Positions 34,107 through 44,422 of a stretch of DNA of 64,000 nucleotides are shown here, one piece after another. A program made the position numbers and the translations under genes. This stretch comes from Pseudocitrobacter vendiensis (GTDB lineage: Bacteria > Pseudomonadota > Gammaproteobacteria > Enterobacterales > Enterobacteriaceae): contig NZ_CALSBS010000015.1 of the NCBI RefSeq assembly GCF_943590815.1, positions 1 through 64,000 of the forward strand, in the 5' to 3' direction. A model generated the notes under the pieces. It did not search any database. It was not told the origin of the DNA and was given only the letters and a program-made list of their open reading frames with translations. Each line of letters starts with the position of its first letter. Position 1 is the stretch's first letter.

Positions 34107-34346
34107 GTGGCGGAGCAACTGGAGTTTTTCCCGGTGCAGAGTCCGTGCCGGGGTATATGTCAGAGTGACGAGCGCGGATATTGCCGGGGCTGTATGCGCA
34201 GTCGCGATGAGCGCTTTAACTGGCAAAAGATGAGTGATACGCAAAAGCAGGAGGTTATACGCCTCTGCCGACAGCGTCTGCTGCGCAAATTACGCGCAAA
34301 CAAACCCAACGATGCCGAAGAACCTCAGCAGCCTTCACTGTTTTAA
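34107..34346 (+). CDS. ydhL: DUF1289 protein YdhL
   Basis: 79 residues with the four-cysteine DUF1289 core SPCRGICQSDERGYCRGCMR, a likely Fe-S or zinc site, followed by FNWQKMSDTQKQEVIRLCR. Its function is unknown. GGAGG lies upstream of ATG 34107. It precedes ydhF by 48 bp, the E. coli order. Confidence 0.93.
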   Translation: MAEQLEFFPVQSPCRGICQSDERGYCRGCMRSRDERFNWQKMSDTQKQEVIRLCRQRLLRKLRANKPNDAEEPQQPSLF

Positions 34347-34394
34347 CGGCAGAATTGCGTATACTCGTAGCAAATTTTCGTTGAGGAAGCTGTT

Positions 34395-35291
34395 ATGGTT
34401 CAGCGTATTACCCTGGCGCCGCAAGGGCCGGAATTTTCACGTTTCGTCATGGGATACTGGCGTTTGATGGACTGGAACATGTCCGCCCGTCAGTTAGTGA
34501 GTTTTATTGAAGAGCACCTCGATCTGGGCGTGACGACGGTCGATCACGCCGATATTTACGGCGGGTATCAGTGTGAAGCAGCCTTCGGCGAAGCGATGAA
34601 GCTTGCGCCGCATCTGCGCGAACGTATGGAAATCGTCACCAAATGCGGTATCGCCACCACCGCGAAAACCGAAAACGTGCTGGGCCATTATATTACCGAC
34701 AGCAAGCACATTATCAGCAGTGCAGAGCAGTCGCTGATTAACCTGGCGACCGACCATCTGGATCTGCTGTTGATTCATCGCCCGGACCCGTTAATGGATG
34801 CCGACGAAGTGGCAGAAGCATTTCTGAACTTGCACCAGAGCGGAAAAGTGCGCCACTTCGGCGTGTCTAACTTTACGCCCGCACAGTTCACGCTGTTGCA
34901 GTCGCGCCTGCCGTTTACTCTGGCAACCAACCAGGTAGAAATCTCCCCAATTCATCAACCAACGATTCTGGACGGCACGCTGGATCAACTCCAGCAAATG
35001 CGTATTCGCCCGATGGCGTGGTCCTGCCTTGGCGGCGGTCGCTTATTTAACGATGATGAGTTCCAGCCGTTGCGCGCTGAACTGGCGCAAGTGGCTACAG
35101 AGCTAAACGCTGCCAGCATCGAGCAGGTGGTTTACGCCTGGGTGATGCGTCTGCCGTCGAAACCGTTGCCAATCATCGGTTCCGGTAAAATCGAACGTGT
35201 ACGTTCGGCGATTGAATCTCAGTCGCTGGAAATGACGCGTCAGCAGTGGTTCCGCATCCGCAAAGCGGCTTTAGGCTTTGACGTTCCCTGA
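34395..35291 (+). CDS. ydhF: Aldo-keto reductase family protein YdhF
   Basis: 298 residues, E. coli YdhF length. AKR barrel with the catalytic tetrad in VDHADIYGGYQ (Asp, Tyr), IVTKCG (Lys) and LLIHRPDPL (His), and C-terminal NADPH-binding PIIGSGKIERV. The natural substrate is not known. It probably belongs with the electrophile/oxidative stress cluster (nemA, gloA, sodC). Confidence 0.93.
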   Translation: MVQRITLAPQGPEFSRFVMGYWRLMDWNMSARQLVSFIEEHLDLGVTTVDHADIYGGYQCEAAFGEAMKLAPHLRERMEIVTKCGIATTAKTENVLGHYITDSKHIISSAEQSLINLATDHLDLLLIHRPDPLMDADEVAEAFLNLHQSGKVRHFGVSNFTPAQFTLLQSRLPFTLATNQVEISPIHQPTILDGTLDQLQQMRIRPMAWSCLGGGRLFNDDEFQPLRAELAQVATELNAASIEQVVYAWVMRLPSKPLPIIGSGKIERVRSAIESQSLEMTRQQWFRIRKAALGFDVP

Positions 35292-35367
35292 GTGATCCCC
35301 CCGACCTCCGGTGAAAAACGTGTCTCTGGTTTACACTTAACGGGGACACGACAGTAACGGAGGTCTC

Positions 35368-35889
35368 ATGAAACGATTTACTCTGACGATCCTTGCGCTG
35401 GCTTTTTCAGCTGGCGCACAGGCTGCGGGTGACAATGTTGAAATGAATCTTGTCACATCCCAGAGCGTCGGCCAGTCAATTGGCAGCATCAAAATTAGCG
35501 AAACGGATAAAGGGCTGGAATTTGCGCCCGATCTCAAGGCATTGCCACCTGGAGAACACGGTTTCCATATCCATGCCAACGGCAGTTGTCAGCCCGCCAT
35601 CAAAGAGGGGAAAGCCAGCGCAGCGGAGGCCGCAGGAGGGCATTTCGATCCTGAAAAGACCGGTAAGCATGAAGGGCCGGATGGTAAAGGCCATCTCGGG
35701 GATTTACCTGCGTTAATCGTGGATAAAGATGGAAAAGCGACCACGCCGGTGTATGCGCCACGCCTGAAAAAATTAGCGGACATTAAAGGCAAAGCGCTGA
35801 TGATCCACGTCGGTGGCGATAACATGTCCGATCATCCCAAGCCGCTGGGCGGCGGCGGGGCGCGCTATGCCTGTGGGGTGATTAAGTAG
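35368..35889 (+). CDS. sodC: Periplasmic Cu/Zn superoxide dismutase SodC
   Basis: 173 residues, with signal peptide [19 protein letters not shown]. Copper and zinc ligands lie in [31 protein letters not shown] and [12 protein letters not shown]; the disulfide cysteines are NGSCQ and RYACG. It removes superoxide in the periplasm. ACGGAGG precedes ATG 35368. The 3' end overlaps that of convergent ydhK by 8 bp. Confidence 0.97.
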   Translation: MKRFTLTILALAFSAGAQAAGDNVEMNLVTSQSVGQSIGSIKISETDKGLEFAPDLKALPPGEHGFHIHANGSCQPAIKEGKASAAEAAGGHFDPEKTGKHEGPDGKGHLGDLPALIVDKDGKATTPVYAPRLKKLADIKGKALMIHVGGDNMSDHPKPLGGGGARYACGVIK

Positions 35890-37906
35890 TGCGTTCGGTA
35901 ATCGTTCCGACTACCGGCGCTTGTTCCAGCTGCGATAATGAGCAGTGTAGTCGCCAGACAATCGACGCCAGTTCACGGGCGGCCGGCTGGTAATGATGGG
36001 ACAGTGCCTCGGAAATACGTTGTAATTCCTGTAATGACGTGGTGAGCGGACGTTGCTGGACGCCGCGCTCGCTCATCACATCGCGCAGCAGGCTGATACA
36101 GAGATCGCGTACCTGTGAAAGCGGGTCCGAACGTGCTTCCCAACTGCGTAATTGCCATACCACATGACTGCAATTCAACAGCACCACCCCCCAGCGGAGC
36201 AGCCAGCGCCGAGCCAGTTCATCCTTACTGTTACTTAACTGACTGATATGATGATAAACCAGCGACTCAAAATCGTGCTCGCTGTTGTTGGGATGGCGGC
36301 TGAGTTGATCAACGAAGTGACGCCGTAACGCACGAATATGGCGACGGCTTTTTCGCGCATCGGAGCCGGGTTTTAGTACCGCAAACGCCATCCATGCCAG
36401 CCCAACGCCGAGGATCTTAGCCAGATTATCATTCAGAAAATCCGCAAAGTCATAAACCGGTGGATTGGTCACGGCGATAAACGAGCCCATAAAGACAATC
36501 AGTTGCCCCCACAGCCCGGCGCGCTTCGGCATTTGTAATTTGAGTAACTGCATCGTGGTCAGCAGCGGAAACAGAAAAAGCAGAAATTGCCATAAATCGG
36601 TTATTTGCACCATCAGGCCAAATTTAACCACAAAGCTGAACAGAGAGAGCAGCACCAGGGTGCGCATCAATAGCGTCAGTGAGTTAAACGGCGAAGGTGA
36701 AACAGAATAGAGTACGCAGCAAATAGCGGATAAGGTCAGCGCGGCTGCGCCCGACTCCCATTGCGTGCTGATAGCCCACGCGCCGACAGCCAGCAGGGCG
36801 CAGAAAGTGCGCACGCCGTTCCAGGCGGCTTCCGCGTGGTCCGTATGGCGCATCAGGGCGGGGGCGGCAGGTACGGAAAATTCAGAAACGGCGGTCGCAT
36901 TTTCCAGCCGCGAAAGCCATCGACTGCTGCTGAGATACACCCGGCAAAAATACCGCAGGCGATCCCAGAATGCGCGATGACGGTAATCCTGCGGGTCGGT
37001 CGGAGCCAGCGGCGCAATAATTCGCGCGACGGTGTAGATATCGCAACCGGGCCGCGCCAGCGCCTGCAAAAGTTGTTCAATCACCGGGCGAATGTTCTCC
37101 GGTGGATTGGGCCAGTTGAGCAGCATGCGTCGCAGGCTCGAGATCACACTGGTAAGCCGCAGTTGCTGGTGGAGAAGCGCATTCAATAGCGAGTTTTGCT
37201 GACGGAAACGATAATGGCTCCAGAATGCCTGAATACGCAGCAGGTTCATTGTAAGAATTTGGCCGATGACGCTTTCATGCGCGGTGCGAATCGCATCGGT
37301 CGTCACCGGTTGCCAGAGCAGGCTGGCGTGTTCGAGCAGGCGGGCATGCATATTTTTCAGCGCGGTCAGCAGTGCGGTGCCATCAGACGTACTGGGCAGG
37401 ATCATCATCATTAACCCACCGCATAAAATGCCGACAATCACTTCGCAAACACGCGCCTGAGCGATAGTCCACAATTCGGTAGCGTCGGCGACGTTGATCA
37501 CCGGGAACGCGATAATGGCGCAGGTATAGCCCGCAAGCTGAAAGGCGTAGGCCACGTTGTTGGTGAACATCGCGCACGCCCAGGTGCAAAAGCTTATCCA
37601 GCCAGCCATACAGACTAAAAAGAGCCACGGATCGGTTAAGGTGTGACCGGCAATAATCACCGCCGCCCAGGCACCAAACAGGCTTCCGGCGATACGACCA
37701 AAACTCTTACTGATTACGCCGCCGACGGTAGGGAAACTCACCACCGCCGCAGAGGTCATCGCCCAGTAGGGTTCATCGAGTTGCAGGTAGTAGGCGATGG
37801 TCAGCGCCAGACACATGGCGATACCGTTACGTAATGCGTATCGCCACTGCGCCGGGGTTGCCTTAAACCAGGGCAGCGACGCCAGGCTCAGACTCGGTAG
37901 GGTCAT
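35882..37906 (-). CDS. ydhK: FUSC/PET-family inner-membrane protein YdhK
   Basis: 674 residues (K-12 YdhK has about 670). Two membrane blocks (about residues 22-175 and 370-520) each followed by a cytoplasmic helical domain, as in AaeB. The start overlaps the ydhJ stop (ATGA). With ydhJ and ydhI it forms an AaeAB-X-like efflux unit, probably for aromatic acids or related compounds; the substrate is unproven. Confidence 0.93.
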   Translation of the reverse strand: MTLPSLSLASLPWFKATPAQWRYALRNGIAMCLALTIAYYLQLDEPYWAMTSAAVVSFPTVGGVISKSFGRIAGSLFGAWAAVIIAGHTLTDPWLFLVCMAGWISFCTWACAMFTNNVAYAFQLAGYTCAIIAFPVINVADATELWTIAQARVCEVIVGILCGGLMMMILPSTSDGTALLTALKNMHARLLEHASLLWQPVTTDAIRTAHESVIGQILTMNLLRIQAFWSHYRFRQQNSLLNALLHQQLRLTSVISSLRRMLLNWPNPPENIRPVIEQLLQALARPGCDIYTVARIIAPLAPTDPQDYRHRAFWDRLRYFCRVYLSSSRWLSRLENATAVSEFSVPAAPALMRHTDHAEAAWNGVRTFCALLAVGAWAISTQWESGAAALTLSAICCVLYSVSPSPFNSLTLLMRTLVLLSLFSFVVKFGLMVQITDLWQFLLFLFPLLTTMQLLKLQMPKRAGLWGQLIVFMGSFIAVTNPPVYDFADFLNDNLAKILGVGLAWMAFAVLKPGSDARKSRRHIRALRRHFVDQLSRHPNNSEHDFESLVYHHISQLSNSKDELARRWLLRWGVVLLNCSHVVWQLRSWEARSDPLSQVRDLCISLLRDVMSERGVQQRPLTTSLQELQRISEALSHHYQPAARELASIVWRLHCSLSQLEQAPVVGTITERTT

Positions 37907-38760
37907 TTTTGGCTGCCAATCGACACGGAGCAGGTGGTCCCGGCGACCAGCACGACGTCATCCGGCAGGCTATCAAATTCGATACGCACCGGCACACGCT
38001 GTGCCAGACGAACCCACGGGATATTGGGTTTGATATCGGCCACCAGGCTGCTGTCGCTCTCCAGACTTTGGTCGTAAATCGCGCGACCAATACTGTTAAC
38101 GTGACCCTGTAACGTTTTGCCGTTGCTGTAGAGCTGGATAGCGGCAATGTCGCCTGGTGCGATATGGCGCAGCTTGGTCTCTTCAAAATAGCCGACGACA
38201 TAGAATGAATGACTGTCGATCAGCGCAAACACCGGTTGGCCCTGAGTGGCGTAGTTGCCGACGCGTGTAGACAGGTTAGTAACCCAGCCGTCGACCGGCG
38301 CTTTGACAAGGGTTTGAGTCAGCTGCCAGCGGGCATGTTCAAGCTCTGCGGCGGCGGCATCCTCGGTGGCTTTAGCGGCTTTGACCGACATATTTGCGCT
38401 ATCAAGATCTTCTGCTGAAATATAATTATGCGGCAGGTTCTGACGGCGGGTGGCTTCATGGTTAGCTTTCACCAGGTCGGACTGCGCTTTTGCCAGCTGC
38501 GCTTCGGCGTTCATCACGGCAATGCGCCATGGCGTTGGATCAATCTCAAACAGGACGTCGCCTGCTTTAACAAACTGGTTGTCCTTCACATTCAGCTTCA
38601 GAATGCTGCCGGAAACCTGCGGGGTAATATTGACCTGCTCTGAGCGGATTTTCCCGTCGCGCGTCCAGGGTGACTGCATATAGTAGTTCCAGCACAGCCA
38701 GACCGCGATTGCCGCCAGAGCAGCAACCAGAAGCGTAGAGAAATATTTTAATTTTTTCAT
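37903..38760 (-). CDS. ydhJ: HlyD/EmrA-type membrane fusion protein YdhJ
   Basis: 285 residues. One N-terminal membrane anchor ([18 protein letters not shown]), a biotinyl-lipoyl half-motif ([24 protein letters not shown]), helical hairpin (about 75-140) and beta domain ([20 protein letters not shown]). It is the periplasmic adaptor for YdhK. It sits between ydhI (10 bp) and ydhK (4-bp overlap). Confidence 0.94.
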   Translation of the reverse strand: MKKLKYFSTLLVAALAAIAVWLCWNYYMQSPWTRDGKIRSEQVNITPQVSGSILKLNVKDNQFVKAGDVLFEIDPTPWRIAVMNAEAQLAKAQSDLVKANHEATRRQNLPHNYISAEDLDSANMSVKAAKATEDAAAAELEHARWQLTQTLVKAPVDGWVTNLSTRVGNYATQGQPVFALIDSHSFYVVGYFEETKLRHIAPGDIAAIQLYSNGKTLQGHVNSIGRAIYDQSLESDSSLVADIKPNIPWVRLAQRVPVRIEFDSLPDDVVLVAGTTCSVSIGSQK

Positions 38761-38770
38761 TTAGATAGCT

Positions 38771-39007
38771 TCACCACAGAACCAAAATCAGCAACGCACC
38801 ACATACAGACAGGGCAAACAGCGAGAGATCCATCAGCAGGGGATGCCAGATATCGCCCGCGTACATCCAGTCACGGAGTTGCTGGTGCGCAACCAGCCAG
38901 ATAAGAAAGCCGAGCAGGACGGCTTTAAATAGCGGTGGGAAATAGATTGAGGCACCCACCATGAGGTCTTGCAGCGGTAGTCCCGGGAGTTGAAGAATCG
39001 ACTTCAC
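38771..39007 (-). CDS. ydhI: DUF1656 membrane protein YdhI
   Basis: 78 residues with two membrane helices and the DUF1656 mark GASIYFPP in its N-terminal third, the AaeX family. First gene of the ydhIJK unit and divergent from slyA (195 bp). The slyA-ydhIJK arrangement is that of E. coli and Salmonella, where SlyA acts on this promoter region. Confidence 0.94.
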   Translation of the reverse strand: MKSILQLPGLPLQDLMVGASIYFPPLFKAVLLGFLIWLVAHQQLRDWMYAGDIWHPLLMDLSLFALSVCGALLILVLW

Positions 39008-39180
39008 AAGCAGAAATCCTTTGCAATTGAAGAGTTAAGACTCGATAGTGAGCGTAACGCTAACGAAATGCAGGCAATTTTAACACAGTGTAAATCATTG
39101 CTCTGCTTTGCGCGTAGGCAGCAATACATTTGTTTTGAGTATTTAAATACTGCACACTATTCTAAAATCAGTATAATAAC

Positions 39181-39192
39181 TTAGCAAGCTAA
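39181..39192. promoter_or_regulatory. SlyA box before slyA
   Basis: TTAGCAAGCTAA, a 12-bp palindrome equal to the known high-affinity SlyA site in slyA promoters, 10 bp before the slyA start. It implies autorepression. Confidence 0.88.
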
Positions 39193-39202
39193 TTATAAGG
39201 AG

Positions 39203-39643
39203 ATGAAATTGGAATCGCCATTAGGTTCTGATCTGGCACGGTTGGTGCGCATTTGGCGTGCTCTGATCGACCATCGCCTCAAACCTCTGGAACTCACGCA
39301 GACGCACTGGGTAACGCTGCATAATATTCATCAGTTGCCCCCAGAGCAGTCACAGATCCAGTTGGCTAAAGCGATCGGCATTGAGCAGCCGTCATTGGTT
39401 CGCACGCTGGATCAACTGGAAGAGAAAGGTCTTATCTCTCGCCAAACGTGCGCAAACGATCGTCGTGCTAAGCGTATAAAACTGACTGAAAAAGCCGAAC
39501 CATTGATTGAAGAGATGGAAGCGGTGATCAGTAAAACACGCGGCGAGATTCTTTCTGGGATCACGCCGGAAGAGACTGACCAACTGGTTGCGCTCATCCA
39601 TAAGCTGGAACAAAACATTATCGATCTGCAATCCAGAGATTGA
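39203..39643 (+). CDS. slyA: MarR-family regulator SlyA
   Basis: 146 residues, almost identical to E. coli/Salmonella SlyA in the first 120. Winged helix at about 45-100 ([20 protein letters not shown] and the [10 protein letters not shown] wing). It counteracts H-NS silencing and autoregulates. The AT-rich divergent region with CTTAGCAAGCTAATTA near 39180-39195 contains the SlyA-type TTAGCAAGCTAA palindrome (39181-39192). Confidence 0.96.
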   Translation: MKLESPLGSDLARLVRIWRALIDHRLKPLELTQTHWVTLHNIHQLPPEQSQIQLAKAIGIEQPSLVRTLDQLEEKGLISRQTCANDRRAKRIKLTEKAEPLIEEMEAVISKTRGEILSGITPEETDQLVALIHKLEQNIIDLQSRD

Positions 39644-39656
39644 TTGTGTTCGTCAG

Positions 39657-39683
39657 AAGCCCTGCCAGAAGGCAGGGCTTTTT
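39657..39683. terminator. Terminator between slyA and the diguanylate cyclase gene
   Basis: AAGCCCTGCC/GGCAGGGCTT stem with AGAA loop and TTT after it. Works for slyA; the A residues on the left side give it weak function on the other strand. Confidence 0.88.
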
Positions 39684-39688
39684 ACGTC

Positions 39689-41107
39689 TTATTCCCACAC
39701 GACCACGCGGTTACGTCCGGCTGCTTTTGCCCGGTACATCGCTTCATCCGCCCGACGCACGCACTCTTCTACGTTAACCGTCAGGTCAGTGGCGGTGAAA
39801 ACGCCCATACTGATAGTGATAGGCTCCGGCAATTGCGATTGACTACTTTCCGCATCCTGGCTGGCAATGGCGACACGAATACGTTCGGCAATCCCTTCAG
39901 CAACGTTCGAGGACGCGCCGACCAGCAGCAGGGCGAACTCTTCTCCACCAATGCGTGCAGCAATATCATTTTGTCGAACAGAATCCTGCAGAACCTTCGA
40001 AACAAACTGAATCACCTTATCACCCTGCAAATGGCCGTATTTGTCGTTGATACGTTTAAAGTGGTCCAGGTCGCTGACAATCACCGAGACAGGTTGCCCG
40101 CTAGCGACTTTTGGCATCAATGCGGTAAAGGTGTCATAGAAATAGCTACGGTTAAAAAGTTGCGTCAGCGGATCGCGGATAGAGTTTTGATATGAATGCA
40201 TGTACCGGGTATTGGACTGACGGTAAAGCGTGAAGACATCGCAGAGTAGCACCAGGATCAGGAACAGGGTAGAGATGGTCTCGAACAACCGGGCCTCATA
40301 CCAGGTGTACCCCGCGCTATGCCCCGATGACATCAGAACAATCAGCGTAAAGATGTAGCATGCGCAGAAAAACGCTCCGCTATACCAGAATATATTGTTC
40401 AGCTTCGTCACAATAAGAATTGTCAGCAAAGCGACAACCCATAGTGCAATTAATCCCCATCCCAGTTGGTTTCCCCATAATTGCGTAAACTGATAAGTGT
40501 TATTATCAACAAAGTTGATACTCAATAATTGGTAATGACTAGAGTAAAGCCAGGACAATAATAGCATGCCCGACGTAAATAGGAGGATAACTACGAGAAT
40601 AATCGTATGAATTTTTACGGTATGCATCTCGCGTTTTTTCAATGCGTACAGAATGACGGCGAAAATAAAAAGAAGTGCCATCATGATATTGCGGAAAAAA
40701 TAAAAAATCAGCGTGTCGTTATAGTTAACTTTTGTTAAGCCGGTACACATAAACCAGTCAGGGAAACTGTCCAGCGTGCCCAGCATCAGAATGGCAGAGC
40801 CTGCGAAGGCAAGGGCTATCGGCGTGAGATAAAGACGATGTTTATCACAGGAGTATTTCATTATCATGAAGGCGGCAATCATGCCATGGAAAACCATTAG
40901 AAAAATAGTCAGGATAGGAAAAAGTAGCGGTGCTATCGTAGGGGTACGATGAATTATTGCCGCCGAGAAGTGGTTAAGGATAACAATCCCCAAAATACAA
41001 ATGGTGAAGTAAACCAAAAAACGTTGTAACGGTAACTTCAATTTCATCAACATAGAGGGCATTCCAATATTATTCGGAGTGAAAATACTCACGGCTTCAC
41101 AGGGCAT
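39689..41107 (-). CDS. Membrane diguanylate cyclase with MASE4-like sensor
   Basis: 472 residues in the longest frame; ATG codons at residues 16 and 20 (41062, 41050) are more probable starts. About eight membrane helices (residues 30-300) form a MASE4-like module with SFPDWF in a periplasmic loop. The GGDEF domain (about 315-470) has an intact active site ARIGGEEFALLL and the preceding DPLTQLFNRSYF and DLDHFKRINDKYGH motifs. It should make cyclic di-GMP in answer to an unknown membrane signal. No RxxD inhibitory site is seen at the usual position before GGEEF. No counterpart sits here in K-12. Confidence 0.92.
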   Translation of the reverse strand: MPCEAVSIFTPNNIGMPSMLMKLKLPLQRFLVYFTICILGIVILNHFSAAIIHRTPTIAPLLFPILTIFLMVFHGMIAAFMIMKYSCDKHRLYLTPIALAFAGSAILMLGTLDSFPDWFMCTGLTKVNYNDTLIFYFFRNIMMALLFIFAVILYALKKREMHTVKIHTIILVVILLFTSGMLLLSWLYSSHYQLLSINFVDNNTYQFTQLWGNQLGWGLIALWVVALLTILIVTKLNNIFWYSGAFFCACYIFTLIVLMSSGHSAGYTWYEARLFETISTLFLILVLLCDVFTLYRQSNTRYMHSYQNSIRDPLTQLFNRSYFYDTFTALMPKVASGQPVSVIVSDLDHFKRINDKYGHLQGDKVIQFVSKVLQDSVRQNDIAARIGGEEFALLLVGASSNVAEGIAERIRVAIASQDAESSQSQLPEPITISMGVFTATDLTVNVEECVRRADEAMYRAKAAGRNRVVVWE

Positions 41108-41296
41108 CCAGCCCGGTGGGATTAATCTTAGATGAATTTAACACAGAGAATATTGTTTTGGCGCAAGTAATATATGCGTTATATGGCATATTTATATTCA
41201 CGTCGTCAATAATTCTAATGGAATGGTGGGGAATGTAAGGAATTGTCAGCAGATTAAATAAATGGCGTGACCCGATTGGGCCACGCTGATAGGACA

Positions 41297-41764
41297 TTAA
41301 CGCGGGGAGACAGTCACCTGGCTGCCATTGCTCGCCATCACGACGCGCTGGCCTACAGAGAAGCGGGTATCACCCTGTTTCTGTACTACCATGATGGTAT
41401 TACCGTCATCTTTACGAATTTCCAGCTCAACGCCCTGAGTTTTGTTCATCGCGCCCTGGACACCCTGGCCGGCTACGCCACCCGCGACGGCACCTGCTGC
41501 GGTTGCCAGTGAACGGCCTGTACCGCCGCCAATGGTATTCCCGAGGAAACCACCCAGTACCGCACCGCCGATAGCGCCAATGACGTTGCTATCGTCGCCG
41601 CCCTGAATCTGTACCGGACGCGTGTTAACGATGGTACCGTAGGTGACATTCTGAACCTGCTTGGCTTCGGAAGCTGAATAGACATCGCCGGACAGACCGC
41701 TGCTGCTAACGCACCCTGTTAACGATAAACCGATCATAGAAGCGGTCAAAACACGTAACATCAT
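41297..41764 (-). CDS. slyB: Outer-membrane lipoprotein SlyB
   Basis: 155 residues, with lipobox LSLTGC at about residue 18 and a glycine-zipper 2TM region (IGAIGGAVLGGFLGNTIGGG, about residues 62-105). SlyB is a PhoP-regulated lipoprotein that assembles around outer-membrane proteins under envelope stress. A PhoP box is seen upstream at 41889-41905. Confidence 0.95.
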   Translation of the reverse strand: MMLRVLTASMIGLSLTGCVSSSGLSGDVYSASEAKQVQNVTYGTIVNTRPVQIQGGDDSNVIGAIGGAVLGGFLGNTIGGGTGRSLATAAGAVAGGVAGQGVQGAMNKTQGVELEIRKDDGNTIMVVQKQGDTRFSVGQRVVMASNGSQVTVSPR

Positions 41765-41888
41765 TTATGAATCTCCTGTTCACCAAGAAACGCCCTTACG
41801 AGCATCCGTATCAGGTAATTATATGGTATTTGCACATGGCAGGTTATATATTCTGCACGACTATGAGCAAATAATAACGTGGATTAAC

Positions 41889-41905
41889 TTAACCAACGTT
41901 AAACA
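41889..41905 (-). promoter_or_regulatory. PhoP box upstream of slyB
   Basis: Minus strand TGTTTA-ACGTT-GGTTAA, matching the direct-repeat consensus (T/G)GTTTA-N5-(T/G)GTTTA in 11 of 12 positions allowing degeneracy. It lies about 125 bp before slyB. Confidence 0.7.
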
Positions 41906-42047
41906 CTCCTTCTGAAGACCGCACATTTTTTATCCAGATGTGGGCTTGCTGTATAAAATATCACTAAAAATTATTATTGCATCATAGCATTGGTCATTGC
42001 TTTATGGTGGAGTGTAATTCCACTGCTTATGCAACTAAGGAAGGCGT

Positions 42048-43163
42048 ATGAAATCAGGCCGTTATATTGGCGTGATGTCGGGAACCAGTCTCGACGGGGT
42101 TGATGTTGTGCTGGTGGCAATTGATGAAAACAGCGTGGCGCAACTGGCCAGCCTCGCGTTTCCTATTCCCATTGATCTGAAAGAGGCGGTGTTGGCCGTA
42201 TGCCAGGGGCAACAGCTGACGCTCTCACAGTTTGGTCAGTTAGATACACGTCTGGGAAGGTTGTTCGCCGATGCGGTGCTGGCGCTGATGAAACAGGAAA
42301 ATCTGCGGCCTGAAGATATCGTGGCGATAGGGTGTCACGGGCAAACCGTCTGGCATGAACCCACAGGTGATGCGCCCCATACGCTGCAAATTGGCGATAA
42401 CAATATTATTGCGGCGCGAACGGGGGTCACCGTGGTAGGCGATTTTCGCCGTCGCGATATGGCGTTAGGTGGGCAGGGCGCGCCGCTGGTGCCTGCATTC
42501 CATCATGCATTGCTGGCACACCCTGATGAGCGACGAATGATTCTCAATATTGGCGGGATTGCCAACCTCTCTTTGCTGATACCGGGTCAGTCGGTTCGCG
42601 GTTTTGATACCGGCCCAGGCAATATGCTGATGGACGCCTGGATCTGGCGCAATCTGAAAAAACCGTACGACAAAGATGCGGCATGGGCCAGCGAAGGCAA
42701 AGTGCTGTTGCCACTGTTGCAGGAGATGCTTTGCGACCCGTATTTTGCCGCACCTGCGCCGAAGAGCACCGGGCGCGAATATTTCAACTACGGCTGGATC
42801 GAACGCGTCCTGGGGCAGTTCCCGGCGCTACGTCCGCAGGATGTGCAGGCAACACTTGCTGAGTTAACGGCCACCACCATCAGCGAGCAGGTGTTGCTCA
42901 GTGGTGGTTGCGATCGTCTGCTGGTGTGCGGCGGCGGTAGCCGTAACCCGATGGTGATGACGCGCCTTGCCGGCATGCTGCCGGGAACGGAAGTTGCCGC
43001 GACGGATGAATACGGTATCAGCGGGGACGACATGGAAGCGCTGGCCTTTGCATGGCTTGCCTGGCGTACTCTTGCCGGTCTACCGGGAAATTTACCTTCG
43101 GTGACGGGCGCTTCGCAGGAGAGTGTTCTGGGCGCTATTTTTCCAGCTAATCCGCGCAAATAG
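42048..43163 (+). CDS. anmK: Anhydro-N-acetylmuramic acid kinase
   Basis: 371 residues (369 in E. coli). Sugar-kinase fold with [16 protein letters not shown] (phosphate 1, residues 8-23), [22 protein letters not shown] and the adenosine motif [12 protein letters not shown]. It phosphorylates and opens 1,6-anhydroMurNAc in cell-wall recycling. AAGGAAGG precedes ATG 42048. Same strand as mliC, 97 bp upstream of it. Confidence 0.96.
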   Translation: MKSGRYIGVMSGTSLDGVDVVLVAIDENSVAQLASLAFPIPIDLKEAVLAVCQGQQLTLSQFGQLDTRLGRLFADAVLALMKQENLRPEDIVAIGCHGQTVWHEPTGDAPHTLQIGDNNIIAARTGVTVVGDFRRRDMALGGQGAPLVPAFHHALLAHPDERRMILNIGGIANLSLLIPGQSVRGFDTGPGNMLMDAWIWRNLKKPYDKDAAWASEGKVLLPLLQEMLCDPYFAAPAPKSTGREYFNYGWIERVLGQFPALRPQDVQATLAELTATTISEQVLLSGGCDRLLVCGGGSRNPMVMTRLAGMLPGTEVAATDEYGISGDDMEALAFAWLAWRTLAGLPGNLPSVTGASQESVLGAIFPANPRK

Positions 43164-43260
43164 GAGTTTGCTGAAATCTTCCTGGCGTGCTGCACGATAA
43201 ACTCAGGGAAAAGGGAGGATTCGTACCTCCTGTGGACCAGGAAAGTCGTAAGGCACGCCA

Positions 43261-43584
43261 ATGAAAAAACTACTTATCGCTGTTATTCCTTTAATGCTGG
43301 CTGGTTGCAGCACCTACAACCAGTTTATGGAACGGATGCAAACCGACACGCTGGAGTACCAGTGTGATGAGAAACCACTTACCGTCAAACTGAATAATCC
43401 GCGCCAGGAAGTCAGCTTCGTTTATGACAACCAGCAGTTGCATCTGCCGCAGGGGCTATCGGCATCCGGGGCGCGTTATACTGACGGCATTTATGTTTTT
43501 TGGTCGAAAGGCAACGACGCTACCGTCTACAAACGTGACCGTATCGTGCTGAATAACTGTCAGTTACAAAACCCCAAGCGTTGA
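43261..43584 (+). CDS. mliC: Membrane-bound lysozyme inhibitor MliC
   Basis: 107 residues, with lipobox LMLAGC giving a lipoprotein from Cys16. The MliC domain shows [12 protein letters not shown] and the conserved loops ASGARYTDG and [12 protein letters not shown] that fill the C-type lysozyme active site. It protects the wall against host lysozyme from the outer membrane. Confidence 0.95.
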   Translation: MKKLLIAVIPLMLAGCSTYNQFMERMQTDTLEYQCDEKPLTVKLNNPRQEVSFVYDNQQLHLPQGLSASGARYTDGIYVFWSKGNDATVYKRDRIVLNNCQLQNPKR

Positions 43585-43641
43585 GATTTTCACCCGGGCG
43601 GCGCACAATAACGCTACCCATTTCTGACAATCACAATCGCT

Positions 43642-44298
43642 ATGTCCGATAACGACGAATTGCAGCAAATTGCGCATCTGCGCCGAGAGTATACCCGTGG
43701 CGGTCTCCGCCGCCGCGATCTTCCCGCTGACCCGCTGACGCTGTTCGAGCGCTGGTTGTCTCAGGCTTGTGAGGCGAAGCTTGCCGATCCTACCGCGATG
43801 GTGGTGGCGACCGTTGACGAAAACGGGCAACCCTACCAGCGTATTGTTTTGCTCAAGCACTATGATGAAAAAGGCATGGTGTTCTACACCAACCTGGGCA
43901 GCCGCAAAGCGCACCATCTGGAACAGAATCCGCGTATCAGCCTGTTGTTCCCCTGGCATACGCTGGAACGTCAGGTGATGGTCACCGGCAAAGCGGAGCG
44001 TCTCTCTACACTTGAAGTGGTTAAATACTTCCACAGCCGCCCGCGCGACAGCCAAATTGGTGCCTGGGTATCAAAACAATCGAGCCGTATTTCTGCGCGC
44101 GGCATCCTCGAAAGCAAATTTCTTGAACTGAAACAGAAGTTCCAGCAGGGCGACGTCCCGCTGCCGAGTTTCTGGGGCGGATATCGCGTCTCTATCGAAC
44201 AGATGGAGTTCTGGCAGGGCGGTGAACACCGTCTGCACGACCGTTTTTTATATCAACGCGACGTGAACGACTGGAAAATCGACCGACTCGCGCCTTAA
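43642..44298 (+). CDS. pdxH: Pyridoxine/pyridoxamine 5'-phosphate oxidase
   Basis: 218 residues, E. coli length. FMN and substrate sites in [39 protein letters not shown] and the C-terminal [16 protein letters not shown]. It makes pyridoxal 5'-phosphate. It lies 124 bp before tyrS, as in E. coli. Confidence 0.97.
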   Translation: MSDNDELQQIAHLRREYTRGGLRRRDLPADPLTLFERWLSQACEAKLADPTAMVVATVDENGQPYQRIVLLKHYDEKGMVFYTNLGSRKAHHLEQNPRISLLFPWHTLERQVMVTGKAERLSTLEVVKYFHSRPRDSQIGAWVSKQSSRISARGILESKFLELKQKFQQGDVPLPSFWGGYRVSIEQMEFWQGGEHRLHDRFLYQRDVNDWKIDRLAP

Positions 44299-44422
44299 GG
44301 GCAAAATTGTTGCGTTAAGCGCTGGTGCTAAAAGGGCTGGCGCTTTATTCTATATCCCTTTCGCGTCAGGCGAAAAAGTCGTGTACCGACAGAGGTGCAG
44401 TCGTTTATACATGGAGAATTTG

